From: Argopecten irradians
Lineage: Eukaryota > Mollusca > Bivalvia > Pectinida > Pectinidae
Reading direction: 5' to 3'
NCBI RefSeq assembly: GCF_041381155.1
Contig: NC_091135.1
Location: forward strand, 61,416,567-61,480,566
Length of the DNA: 64,000 bases
Shown: one piece after another, positions 47,186-58,383 of the stretch
Position numbering within the stretch: the first letter of the stretch is position 1
Layout of the letters: the number at the start of each line of letters is the position of its first letter
Notes under the pieces: model-generated
What the model was told of the DNA's origin: nothing
What the model saw: only the letters and a program-made list of their open reading frames with translations
Database searches by the model: none
Program-made: the position numbers and the translations under genes

Positions 47186-50100
47186 CTGGACCTTTTGTCT
47201 ATTGTGTTTCTTTTAAGAAGAAAAGTTTCTATTGGGCTTGACTAAGCTTATTTTGAACATTTCAAACATCAGATTGATAAGTGACTTGTCACAGTAATGG
47301 TTGTGCATGTACATGTATGTAAGGAAAAGTAACACAATACTGACTGACTTGTTGCTTTTAATGTACATAGCAATACAAGATTGTTGAAGATTTGTCTATG
47401 ATTATCACCTTACCTAATCGATGATGACACATGGAATTGACCTATCACGGTTCATTGCTTTACTATTTCTTATTTGAGGTATTGAACTACAAAGCTTTTA
47501 GGAAAGTAACATACATGCACTGTGTAGAGTGCTGATGCATGGATTCATAGTACATGTAATACATCTCCTCGGAAGATGTACCTGTAGCTGTGACATTAGC
47601 TCGGTTATCAGCTCTTTTTTAACACACTGCAACACAACCACCATTATGGCATTATGTGATTGTGATGAAGTGATAAAATACCTTAATGCATTCTCCGTTC
47701 ATAGAGTTTGCTACGCAACAGCGATCACAGAGTGAAACAAAGAGGAGTAACTCTGATAGAATGCCTAATAAATTTTTGAAATTGTGAATTTCTTTACAAA
47801 ATTGACCCCTATTTCAACTAATGAGAGGCTTCATATGCTTATCATTGCTATGGCAGTCGATCCACTGGTGTTAGAGCGTCAATGACCAAACTGATTTTGG
47901 CTTTAATGTTAAAGCTTCTATTTATCTGTTGTATTTGTTTTTGTTTTAACTTGTAAGATAATGAAAGATGATTTCATGCTTTATTTTTATATTATGAAGC
48001 CTTTATTAATCCACATTGCATGTTTTATCATTATGGTAACAGTTTCATTTAATAATCAAAGGTTTACTAATACAAAAATATTTCATTTACATTCAGAAAG
48101 GTACTCAACATTTGCAGGATGTTTGGCATTATAAACATGTCATAGCTCATATTCTGTAAATGTTGTATTATATGGCTTAATTAATAAATGCAGAAGTTTA
48201 TTTAACTTTCAATTTTCACTTGTTGTAGATAAATAAGGTCCTTCATTAAAATGAAATCACTACATCTTTATACAAGATGTTTAAGCTTTGAAACAGTGTC
48301 AGGATGAGTGTCAACGTTGAGTTATTGTTTTATGTTCAATATCTGATCTCTTTTAAAAGTAGCGTATGGATACAAGAAAATTATCAGTTATAGCATAGCA
48401 TATATCTTCAATAAACACCTTGCTTTCTTACATGCTCTTTTCATTGATATAGATTCCCAAGACTTTTTATTTCAATTGAGTTTTCCCGACACGACTCTTA
48501 AAAGATATAATTTTGCCATCAACTTAAGGATATTATGGGGAATTTTAGATGGGACAGAATTGCCTATATAATTAAGGTTATTTGACATTTTAAGTTTAAG
48601 ACGCTGACAGAACACAGATTTTAGTCAGGAAGACAAAACCTAGGAATAGGTGTAGTCATGTAGATGGTAAACCAGTAACTAACTGACTCATGCGTTGAAG
48701 ATGTATCTTTATGGTGTGTTATTTAATTAGGTGTATCTAGGTCAGTAAGCTCTATCTTGGGAAGTTGCAGATTTGTTTGTACATTGTATGTATCATTTAG
48801 ATTGAGGAAGTTACCGATTCAGCATTTAGTTAAATGTTTAGCACCACTCATTCTGTATATGCTGTACACATATTATATATCGGGATGGATAACTGCAGAA
48901 GTGTATAGAGAGGTACATTTTTCCAGTCGGATTTTAAAGAATTATCCTGTTTTAAATTCGAATTAAATTCGAAGGGTGTGTACTGAAATGTCCGTTGTGT
49001 ACAAACTTTCCTTGTTCTCTTGCTTGATCAACCACAAATATTAAATTAATCACTGTCCCATAGGCTAACCACAATTTATAATTTCTATTCTCTAACACAT
49101 GAACAGTATCATACCGGTATGTGTTCTTTAACTGCACCAGCAACTCTCCATCCCGAGTTGAGGGATCTGGATCTTTTACCAGGTACTGATTTTAGGTTCT
49201 CCTGGAAATCATGACACAGCATTAAATGTTCATAGCTGAAGTAATGAAAAAATAATAAAAAATAAATGAGAACTTACTAAAGGTACATGTGTGAGGAAAT
49301 TTATTTATATGACAAGCTTGACTAATTAATATAATGTGTACAATAGCACTTTCATTTTTTCATTTATTACATTTTTTATAGTCACAATCATCAATAATGT
49401 TTACCTAAATACATGGATCTGATATTTTAACTCTGTTTTATATATACATGTATATTTGATCAAAATATATTAAGTAACTTTCTAGACCAATACTACTTAT
49501 TCGAGTTTCAATAATACCTTACATGACAGATAATAGATTATGTACTCAGTATATGTACATGTTTGTCATGTAGCTTTAGACAATATATACCCCAAAACAT
49601 ATTCTCAGTGCATAAAAGAAATTTGGCCATATCTTTCACTGATGTGATTATCATTTATATCATTTATGTTGGAAGCAAAAGAATTTTCAGAAAAAAAAAC
49701 AAACGATTCAGTTGAATATGCATTGTTTACATATCATCATTCTGTTTTGTTTGTTTACACTATTGTAAACAATATAACTTATTTCTCAGTAAGACTTCTC
49801 TAGTAGTTGTTTCTGCAAAACTAACCAATTAGCTTCTCAAGTAGTGTAAGAAGAAAACATATTTCTGCCAAATTGTAACCTACGTGTATTATAAAAAGTT
49901 TGGTGAATGATATCTGTACTAAAGCTTTAAACATGGTGAATGATATCTGTACTAAAGCTTTAAACATTAGGTTAATGATGACGTCTAGTGGACAATGTTA
50001 TAAGACCTATTGATGTGTTAAAAGAAGGAGGGACCAGTGGAATGTCGCTGGTGTGCATACAAACATATTGACTCGAGAGGCAAGGGGAGTTTTGAAATTC

Positions 50101-50435
50101 TTAACTGTAAAATATGAATTTAGTTTGCATAGTGTAAATTGTAAATCATTTGTGCTATCATGTTATGGACAGTTAGTGGATGTATGAGTGTGTACGAATC
50201 AGTGAGCTCAATAAGATGTTTTGTCACTTTTGCTATTGATCATGCATAAATATGTACAACTGTCAATGCTTGCGTGTGTGCGTGCGTGTGTGTTTGTGGA
50301 CATGAATTTTGTAATGTACATTCAGAATTTTGAAATAAACAATTTTAAAAATGTGTTCAATTTTGCTTATGTTAAAGTCGAATGATGCATCACATTGTAG
50401 TGTAATATAAAGTATGGTTATCTGCATATGCGCAC
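47186..50435. other. AT-rich intergenic region
   Basis: No gene, transposon family or RNA gene recognised over 3.2 kb. It has a two-copy tandem of about 40 bp at 49905-49970 (GTGAATGATATCTGTACTAA AGCTTTAAACAT) and a TG-rich microsatellite at about 50272-50292. Confidence 0.5.
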
Positions 50436-50439
50436 TGAC

Positions 50440-50850
50440 CTACTTGAACGCAAAAAAGTGAACAAAGTTAACCAAGCCATACAGGACGAAACTATCTCTC
50501 CACAGAGGGTTTCCTCCGTTGCAAGGGTTTCTCGTGTAAGAGTTTTGCTGTGACGCCTGCACACTGGTACAACCACCTGGGGTCCAGAACGGGGACGCAT
50601 TGTCGTACACGTCCTCGTGGTGGTACTTCAGTGTAGTAGCATACACGTACTTCACTCTGAATCCGCCCGCTATCGACACCCTGTTTGGGAATTGGTACTG
50701 ATATATATTTCCAGTAACATAACTTAGGCTGGAAATCCATGCGTATTCCTGGTAGGTGTTTGAAAAGGCCTGATCGAAACTCTGTAAACTGACGTAGTCA
50801 TAACTGTGGGTTACATTTCGATTATTGCAGAACGAAATTCCAACTCTAGG
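50440..50850 (-). CDS. Unrecognised secreted-protein-like exon
   Basis: One continuous minus-strand frame encodes about 135 residues from HGYPRVGISFC, through NTYQEYAWISSLSYVTGN and SIAGGFRVKYVYATTLKYHH, to LVNFVHFFAFK and a TAG at 50440-50442. Upstream in frame there is a stop at about 50855, and a TTTTTTTAG acceptor-like site lies at about 50897, so the start is unresolved. The composition (aromatic and Ser/Thr/Asn-rich, three cysteines in SFCNN, GGCTS and NPCNGG) suggests an extracellular beta-rich protein. I do not recognise the family. It may be the last exon of a gene, or a broken copy: sequence just upstream is duplicated near 55660-55815. Confidence 0.5.
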   Translation of the reverse strand, partial: PRVGISFCNNRNVTHSYDYVSLQSFDQAFSNTYQEYAWISSLSYVTGNIYQYQFPNRVSIAGGFRVKYVYATTLKYHHEDVYDNASPFWTPGGCTSVQASQQNSYTRNPCNGGNPLWRDSFVLYGLVNFVHFFAFK

Positions 50851-51339
50851 GTAGCCGTGTTAGTCCAGGTGCCAAATGGTGATTTTCCACCCAACCTAAA
50901 AAAATAGTTCGCATAAAATGTTTTTGCACAGAAATGTTCTTTAACATGTCCTCCATCAGAAACTGGATGATGCCACCGTGGCATCATTGGGGAAATTGAA
51001 ATATTCAAGATGGCGGACAAGATGGTTGACAAACTGCAACATTGATAAATTTTCATCCTAATTTGAAATTCATGCTATAAAATCATCAATTCTTTATGCA
51101 CTTCGATGAAATTTTGTGTAGATATTTGTCATACCGTCATTGAACAGAATTTTTAATATAATTAAGTTACCTCTTGTAATTAATGTTTAATTAATAAGTT
51201 AATTAACATAATTTTCAAATCGGTTTTTGTATGAAAAAATTGTTTAATTAATTAGTTATTACATGTAGATTGGTATTTTGTATGGTTTTCATAAAGACAA
51301 TATTTTACATTTCGCTGGTTTCGGTGTCTATAGCGTTTT

Positions 51340-51770
51340 AATTCTACCTTTTTGCCAATTGCATGATCATAAAAGGCGACCTTTGGGGCTTTATATATTC
51401 TTTTCTTCCTAACGTCTTCCTTGACACCACCTCACTTTTGGCCGCCTTGAGTTGACCGTTTAGAAAGGCTCTGGGAACTGTTCCATGAGACATGACTCTT
51501 TACTGTAAACGTACCTTTTGTAGCGGTATTGAACTATGGAACTGCGCTATTTTATATCCGTGCCGATAAATAATAATTTACAGATGTTCCCCTTGCGCTA
51601 CAATAAGTATTGTTTACAGAATATACATGTACATTGTTTCTGCTCTTGCTTAGCATTCAACAGAAAGAGAGTGAGACGACTACTATACATGTAGCCGATG
51701 TCAGATTATATGACCGACTGGGATGTTCTCCCAATGTATTAGGCAACATGTTTCAGTGAGGATGCATTAA
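51340..51770 (+). mobile_element. SINE-like copy A (diverged)
   Basis: Contains the family blocks CATGATCATAAAAGGCGACC, CTTCCTTGACACCACCTCAC, GAAAGGCTCTGGGAACTGTTCC and CTGCTCTTGCTTAGCATTCA in the same order as the copy at 52095. Heavily diverged. Confidence 0.55.
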
Positions 51771-52094
51771 AATGTTTCCACCATTAAAAAGACACTCTTG
51801 ATCATATCACAGCCACCCTAACCAAAGCACAACCATCCCACAAAGCAACACATGTAGAGTAGACCGTTCTAAAAATGACATTTTCTGTGAAAAGGGCATT
51901 ATACGTAACCAACCAACCAACACTTTTAATATTTACAGATTTCTTTCTTCCCAAAATGGAATTACCCATTCAGCAGTCATTTTGAAAGATATAGTAATAA
52001 GCTTCATGTGATTTTATTTACATAGCAATATAACTAATCTTATTATAATCATTGGTAAGATGACATATTCAGTCGTACCTTGTTAATTTGTACT

Positions 52095-52605
52095 GCAGGT
52101 AGGGTGTTAATATTGTACCATTGTTGCATTTCATACTCGTAAAAGGCGACTAAATGTATGATCTTATCTTTTATCTTCTTCCTAACTGACGTCCGACTCC
52201 TAACGTCTCCCTTGACAACGCCTCACTTTGGGCTTTCGGTTGAGCACTCGTCCCTATGAGAAAGGTTCTGGGTTTGGTCCCTTGGCTAAGACGCTCCAAA
52301 GTCTATAAAAGTGGTAGTTTCTGCTCCTGCTTAGTGTTCAGCATACCGGGAGTGGGACGACTGGTTCGTCCGTTGTCAGTATAATTTGACTGGGAGGGTT
52401 GTATTGCATGTCTTGGTGGCATGCTTCAGTGATATAACAAACGGCAAGAGTTCCAAAAGTTACACTGGAGAAGAAGACACAACACAAATATACCAGTCTC
52501 GCAAAACACACCCGCTCTTCATAACGCAACACAGCGCATACATGAGAGGACGTCTCAACTTGACCCTGCCTGTTAACAGGACGTTACTTTAATAATAATA
52601 AAAAA
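52095..52605 (+). mobile_element. SINE-like copy B with tRNA-like head and A-rich tail
   Basis: The head has a box-A-like GGTTGAGCACTCGTCC (from 52238) and a box-B-like GGTTTGGTCCC (from 52271) at tRNA-like spacing. The distal end CTGTTAACAGGACGTTA is followed by an (AAT)n/A-rich tail at about 52590-52605. This is the most complete copy and defines the family's orientation. Confidence 0.65.
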
Positions 52606-52884
52606 GACAACAAACAAACTAGTTTATTATGCAATACATTCTTATCATAAAATGAAAATACACACTTCTTGAAATTGAATTTATCTATTATAAAAACAAG
52701 AATAACTTTTTATTTAAATATAAACAAAGTGTATTGCCTAAATATTTGAACGTATAACATGTAATAACGATGTTTTGTATGCTTCAATATGTATGAAACA
52801 GTTCAGAATCAAGCAAAAAGTCTTCCAAGATATACCATATTGATAGAGAAATTAAGCTGAATCGTTTAATGGACAAACGTGATT

Positions 52885-53350
52885 AGAAAATTGAAAACGT
52901 CCTATTAACAGCTAAAGCCATTTGAGGACGGCTTCTACTATACGATGTGTTGCTTGTGCTCCGAATGCCTTGGGAGGCTGCGGTATATTGGTGTTGTGTC
53001 TCCTTATATATGTATTAGTGAGGCAATCCTCGGGGTAGACGTTCATGAATTACCCCTCGTGTTGTGCTTTCGTTGTCACACCCTCTAGGTAGAGAAAGAA
53101 TCTATTAATCACAACCCACCCGGTCACATTAAAATGACAACGGGCAAACAGTCGTCCCCATTCCCTTTGTGCTGACCAGAGACTGCGACATTTTAGAGTA
53201 ATGTGAGGCTCGGCCAGGGGATGTATTCCCCAAATGGGCGAGAGTTCAACTCTAACAAAAGTTAGGCAGCGATGTTGGGAAGAAAAAGAAAAGATACCAA
53301 AATTTAGTCGCCTTTTACGATAATGAAGAGATAGCAGGTACAATTATTAT
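52885..53350 (-). mobile_element. SINE-like copy C, reverse orientation
   Basis: Begins with the inverted tail end AACGTCCTATTAACAGCTAA, carries CCGGTCACATTAAAATGACA, and ends with GTCGCCTTTTACGATAATGA, the inverse of the family's head block. Confidence 0.6.
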
Positions 53351-54403
53351 CCCCTACACATAGAGCAACTGGACAAACTTTCAAGACAGATTTTCAATTA
53401 TTATTTAATATAGAATGGATACCTTTGTTTCGTAACCAGTTTGAATATAATTATGATGCACAAAGATGTTATGTGGCGATAAACATTGAAGCATCAAAAT
53501 GTCACTAAAACATATGATTTACACTCTTCAATATATTTGACAACGATATCAGTAGAAAGATATAGCAACTGTAAAGGAGAATGTTTACTGATACATTCAT
53601 TTCCAAAATAGTTACCAGATAAAAATGTTATACTTATTATATGTTAATTTTGATATTTTTCGAAGACCAAATTGAATTTGTTGTTCTTTATGGTTTATAA
53701 TATTTATATTTTTATTCTGGTTTTGTGTAATTTATTGGTTATACATGTATTTAATGTAACAACATTAGAAAACAAGTTTTAGTTAATTTGATATTGGAGT
53801 CCAAAATGACAACATTCCAATATAATGAACATGAAAAATCTTTCTGTGGGATGTTTGATTGCATTACTCAAAAATCATTTTTTTTAACATTTAAAAAAAT
53901 GTTTGATTTAATGAATTGAACATCTTTTTGATAAAGGGAGTAAAAGGACTGGTTTGTCCAATGTCAGTATAATGTGACGGGGGTGGGGGCTTTTTGGTAT
54001 CCCATGCAATTTAATAACATTTACCATATTGAGTTTGGGGTATTAGCTTAACGTGCTATTAACAGCCAGGATCATGAAGAGAGGAAACAGATCTTTATCT
54101 AGGTAAATACATCATACACGCTAGTCTTCATATTATTGTATGTAAATGGATGTGGGTATCAATTTATTCTTAAATAATTCAATTCAATTTTGCTTGTTAC
54201 GAACATTTTCATTGACTTACAATTTACTTTACCAGCCCTATAAATGAAAACAATGGCGTCGCCGTTTGTAACGTTGCTTCTGATTGGCTGAGATGACGGA
54301 GTAATGATTTCATAGCCAAAAGAGTCCCAAAATAAATTTTGAATATGGAAGAGATTATCTTTAGTAAATCGAATTATTAGGATTACTTTGAATAGAGTTG
54401 TTA
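53351..54403. other. AT-rich stretch
   Basis: No gene or known repeat recognised. Confidence 0.4.
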
Positions 54404-54508
54404 TATTATGGAGATATAACACAAAAACCTGAGTGTACTCTCATAGTAAACAGCTTCGCGGCTATTTAAAGTACACTCAGATTTTTGTGTTATATCTTCA
54501 TAACATCT
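54404..54508. repeat. 105-bp near-perfect hairpin
   Basis: ATGGAGATATAACACAAAAA CCTGAGTGTACT (54408-54439) pairs with AGTACACTCAGATTTTTGTG TTATATCTTCAT (54470-54501) with two mismatches over 32 bp; the loop is 30 nt (CTCATAGTAAACAGCTTCGC...). Possibly a small MITE. Confidence 0.8.
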
Positions 54509-55104
54509 TTTCAAGTTAATCCTTAATTAACATTAATCTAAATAAGTGTTTAGGGTTGGGTTATAAGACAAGATAGTTGTCCTTATTTCTGTTATTCGGG
54601 ATTATTAAAACGTTTTGTCACTACCAAAACAGTATTAACTAGTGTTTAAAACAAAGGGCTTGGTTTTATAAAATGTTATAAAATGATCATGTCAATTTTT
54701 TGCTGGAAGTATAGTAAATTCATAAATGCATTATCAATGACTTCTCTTGGCCTTTAAATCATATTACAACAAGTTTCAGTGACTTAGTCACTTGACACTT
54801 TTTTAAAATAGAAAACCCAATCTAATAGGCAATTTGTAAGACTAATAAAGTCTATTGTATGAAAGCAAAGTATTTGATATTGCATAAACATAAACATGTG
54901 TCAAATTGCAATAGATGTAATCCCTTTTAGCATTTAAATTGGTATTAATTGTATGTCTAGCTGTTTTAGAAGGAAGTACTTAACTAATTTATCTCAAAGA
55001 ATATTGATATGATGCTTGTATGCTTCCTATATATGTTAATATTAGTTTACATTGTTCGTAAATCTTGATTGTTGTAATTCCGGCCGCCGCACCGTTGTTT
55101 TTGG

Positions 55105-55347
55105 CCTGTAGGTAGGGCATAATAATTGTACCGTCTGCCTTCTATTGCATGATATCTTAAAACGCGACAAAATTTAGGACATTTTTTTCACATCTTCCTA
55201 ACTGCTTTTTTCTTCTTTACGTCTCTCTTGACATCACCTCACTTTGTGCAGTTGAGCGCTCGCCCTTGTGGGGAAGCTCTGGCTACTATTCCTTAACGCA
55301 GGATAAAAAAAAAGATATCCTAAATTTAGTCGCCTTTTACGATCATG
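55105..55347 (+). mobile_element. SINE-like copy D with inverted ends
   Basis: Shows the head block with GTTGAGCGCTCGCCCTTGTG. It also starts with GCATGATATCTTAAAACGCG and ends with the inverse block GTCGCCTTTTACGATCATGC, so its outer 30 bp form an inverted pair. Confidence 0.5.
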
Positions 55348-55660
55348 CTCAGGTACACTTCTGATGTTTTACCTGCAGGACATTCGTAAACAGTTTGTGT
55401 GATGTAGTAAATATTTTTTCCCGAATGGTCGTCCTTAGATATGATATTCTGTTTAACGTTACGCAATATAAGTAATATTGTTCATTTTTCGACAAAATAA
55501 TGACGTAAAATAACTGATTTTGAAAATTAGTTTTTATTGGATTTTATTTTTTATCAAAGAATATGTATCTGTCTTGCAAAATTAAGAACGGAAACTTATC
55601 TTTTGCAATTACGTTACAGTTAAACTCATTTTATTTGATCAATACTGTTTCTGAGAGCGT

Positions 55661-55815
55661 TCATGGCGGCCATCTTGAATATTTTCAATTCCCCAAAGAT
55701 GCCGAGGTGGCATCATTCGGATTATGATTAAGCATATCCTACTGCAACATAATCAGCAAAAACATTTTATGCGAACTATATTTTTGGGTTTTCTGGTTGG
55801 CACCTGGACTATGTG
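55661..55815 (+). repeat. Duplicated segment, inverted copy of 50868-51025
   Basis: Shares with the minus strand of 50868-51025 the blocks GCCATCTTGAATAT, GATGCC-N5-GGCATCAT, CAAAAACATTTTATGCGAAC and GGCACCTGGACTA, in order. It ends about 100 bp from the stop codon of the deaminase-like gene. Confidence 0.7.
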
Positions 55816-55858
55816 TAACTGTAAGAGCCATGTATATATCTCCATACGCCACTGGAAG

Positions 55859-55864
55859 TTTATT
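55859..55864 (-). terminator. Poly(A) signal of the deaminase-like gene
   Basis: TTTATT on the plus strand, i.e. AATAAA on the minus strand, 48 bp past the stop codon. It implies a very short 3' UTR. Confidence 0.55.
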
Positions 55865-55911
55865 CATTTTCCGCCATCCGAATCCGCAATTATTCCACGG
55901 ATACGATATCC

Positions 55912-56931
55912 TCATCGATTTGCACTGTATTTATCGGACAGACGCACCTCAAACCCGTCACTCATGTAAGCATTAAAGGTTTTGATTCCAGATATTTCCT
56001 TCGACAAATATTCCCACGTCCTTCTTACGCCTTTTTTGTCGAAAAGGCCAAACCAAGCATGACTATTTTTGGCCACATCAGGCTGATACCATTGAACCTG
56101 TGCCTTTCCTGTCGTGAAGTCCATTCGTAGGAAGAGTATCTCGTTATCTGTACATACGCCAGTATCTTGCGTCTCTCGCTTGGACCGAGATGAGTAGCCC
56201 TGCTGTGAGCATACTGCCCCAGATCCAGTTGAAGACAGACGACCTATATCAAGTACACTTCCATTGTTATTATTGAGGGTGTTTCGTAAGTTGTTCAGTC
56301 GATTTCTAGCTGCTTTGACATCCTCATTTTGAACTCCTCCCATTAACTGACTAAAGCCAACATGCAGCGGAATAGTGTTACCATTGGTATCAGTCATCGA
56401 GTTTGTCATGGCGCTAAGTATGATGGTTGTGCAATCTGGACAGGGTATATAGTATGTGTACAGGTAAACCGCAGGTGGATCCTGGCCATGATACGCCCTG
56501 TACCACGCTAACATTCTTTCTAACACCAAGTTAAGTAACAAGTCTTCCGTGTGAATTGTTGAAATTCCAGGTCGTTGCATTGCCGTACCGTAAACTTTAC
56601 CACGGAAATCCGGAATCGCGGCCGCATAGTTATGCTCAAACTGGTCAGGAAGGTTATTAGCTGCAAGATTTGGGTATACAACCGGGCTCATGTTTTCGTT
56701 GCTGAATGTAATAGGAGGACTTTCCGGATGATACTCTACTGACGAGGGGTTGTTTGGTGGCGGCATATACAAAACACCGTACTGTGATCTCAATCGAAAC
56801 TGCAAAAACCGCCCAGAAAGCTCGTGTAGGATGTTCACATTTTTTGGGGCTTCGTCGTCAAGTGCTGCAGCGATGGTGCAAAGTAGCGCTATTACTATCG
56901 CCATCACAATGAATTGTTTGTTTGCTGCCAT
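55912..56931 (-). CDS. Secreted AID/APOBEC-like (SNAD-type) zinc deaminase
   Basis: A 339-residue protein from one coding exon. Residues 1-23 are a signal peptide (hydrophobic IVMAIVIALLCTIAAA, likely cleaved before LDDE). H127-T128-E129 and P163-C164-P-D-C167 form the HxE...PCxxC zinc and proton-shuttle motif of cytidine-deaminase-fold enzymes, 35 residues apart. Preceding GISTI and following VYLYTYYIPCPDCT fit the strand-helix core. Signal peptide plus this motif points to the secreted AID/APOBEC-like SNAD group described in fishes and invertebrates; that family name is inference from motif and secretion. RSKR (249-252) is a furin-type site between C241 and C260. Residues 262-332 form a second, aromatic-rich domain (WFGLF, GFEVRL) I cannot name. 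The 5' UTR is spliced: TTTTCCAG precedes GTTACCGAACAAAATG. Substrate unknown; nucleic acid or nucleoside outside the cell is plausible. Confidence 0.75.
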   Translation of the reverse strand: MAANKQFIVMAIVIALLCTIAAALDDEAPKNVNILHELSGRFLQFRLRSQYGVLYMPPPNNPSSVEYHPESPPITFSNENMSPVVYPNLAANNLPDQFEHNYAAAIPDFRGKVYGTAMQRPGISTIHTEDLLLNLVLERMLAWYRAYHGQDPPAVYLYTYYIPCPDCTTIILSAMTNSMTDTNGNTIPLHVGFSQLMGGVQNEDVKAARNRLNNLRNTLNNNNGSVLDIGRLSSTGSGAVCSQQGYSSRSKRETQDTGVCTDNEILFLRMDFTTGKAQVQWYQPDVAKNSHAWFGLFDKKGVRRTWEYLSKEISGIKTFNAYMSDGFEVRLSDKYSANR

Positions 56932-57374
56932 TTTGTTCGGTAACCTGGAAAATAATATATGAAGTAAAATGTGTAAAATGTTTAAAATTCATATTAGCAA
57001 GTATTGTTGTTTTCAAAATTATTAATTTTAAAGTTTTATGAGGAAGAATTTTCCATGATCTATAGCTTGTTTCATATCATGATTTCTCTACAAATTTAGA
57101 CAACTTAAAAGGGTAGCTATTGATGAAGACTGCAAGGTATAGGCTTACAATCGACAGTAGTACTGTATATGATGGGGCGATCTTTTTGCGTTAGATTTGA
57201 CGTTACTTATTTTTGATTAGCCTAGTTGATCATTAGTCATTTTCATTTCTAACAAACATACATACATTTCGTTTAAATCTACCCCTATTTAATCAAAAAT
57301 TAAATTAATAAAAGATTTTGATTTCGTTATCTTATCTTTATTTGTAGAACAGTTTGTTTGCTTGTTTGTTTGAT
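56932..57374. other. Upstream region of the deaminase-like gene
   Basis: Minus-strand 5' UTR of 13 nt in this exon, then an intron acceptor at 56945-56946. The upstream noncoding exon and promoter are not identifiable. AT-rich. Confidence 0.45.
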
Positions 57375-57605
57375 TAATTAACGTCCTTTAACAGCCAGGG
57401 TCATCTAAGGACGGCCTCCCATGTATGCAGTGTGTTGCGTGTGTGAAGTGCGAGGTGCGTGTTTTGGGAATTAGATGTGGTTGCGTCTTCTTGTATAGTG
57501 GAACTGTTGCCCTTTTTATAGTGCTATATCACTGAATCATGCCGTCGAAGAAACGTAGCAACGCACTCCACCGGTCACATTATACTGACAAAGGGCAATA
57601 CTTAA
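57375..57605 (-). mobile_element. SINE-like copy E (3' part) with (CAAA)n tail
   Basis: Read on the minus strand: family sequence (TGTCAGTATAATGTGACCGG ... GCAACACACTGCATACATGG ... CTGTTAAAGGACGTTA) followed by a CAAACAAACAAGCAAACAAA tail at about 57352-57375. The microsatellite tail directly abutting the conserved end is a typical SINE 3' end. The head is missing. Confidence 0.62.
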
Positions 57606-58352
57606 TTTCAAATATATTTTAGAGCATTACAAGTTATCTGTAAACTACAGGGAATACAAGCCGTGCCTGGAACATATAATGCTTTATCACAACAAAGGTT
57701 TAAGTCGCCAAAAAGAAATAATGTATTGTATACGTATCTTTTGAATTACTACTAATTTGTTGATTGTGTTTTCAGAAAGTAGAAAGTGAACACAGCAGTG
57801 GGCTTCAATATATCGTAGATAACTGAATCGCTGCATCAGATACTCGAGCGACGCATAATAGAGAACTTCAATTGAATGCTTGGTTTATAACTCTTGGTTT
57901 TCTTTGATCAATCAGATTGCGCGTCGTCTAAGTGTCATACATTGAAACTCAGAAATACATTAAATATAAAAAAATGTCCTGTTTACCAGAAAATCCCAAA
58001 AATAAGTCACGTACACCAAATTATCTAGGTCATACCTTAAAGTTGTCTTTCTTGTAAATTTCACCATCACAAACTCTCATAAAATATATATGATGGTTCG
58101 GATCCATGAAGACACCAATATACTATTGACATAGCGGTAAATGTCGCATGAAATATCACACGTTTTGAAAGAACCGCCACAGTCAACGCTATATCTCAAA
58201 CTTTTGGGTAATATCGGAAAACCGAACATCACGTGACGGACATCGGCGATACCCGTATAGATCGGATCCTCCCGAGCCGTATCACGTGCCCAATATCGGC
58301 AATACCGGTACAAATCGGAATAGTTCGGAACAGTTCGGATACTTCAGAGCTG

Positions 58353-58376
58353 TTTTAAACGTGTACACGTTTAAAA
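58353..58376. repeat. Perfect 24-bp palindrome
   Basis: TTTTAAACGTGT followed by its exact reverse complement. It lies seven bases before the pearl-like head at 58384, inside the TTAA element. Confidence 0.9.
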
Positions 58377-58383
58377 TATTTTT

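Noticed and set aside
55724-55969. 81-residue plus-strand frame overlapping the deaminase gene's end
   Set aside because: No family match; it runs from the duplicated block into the antisense of the deaminase stop region.
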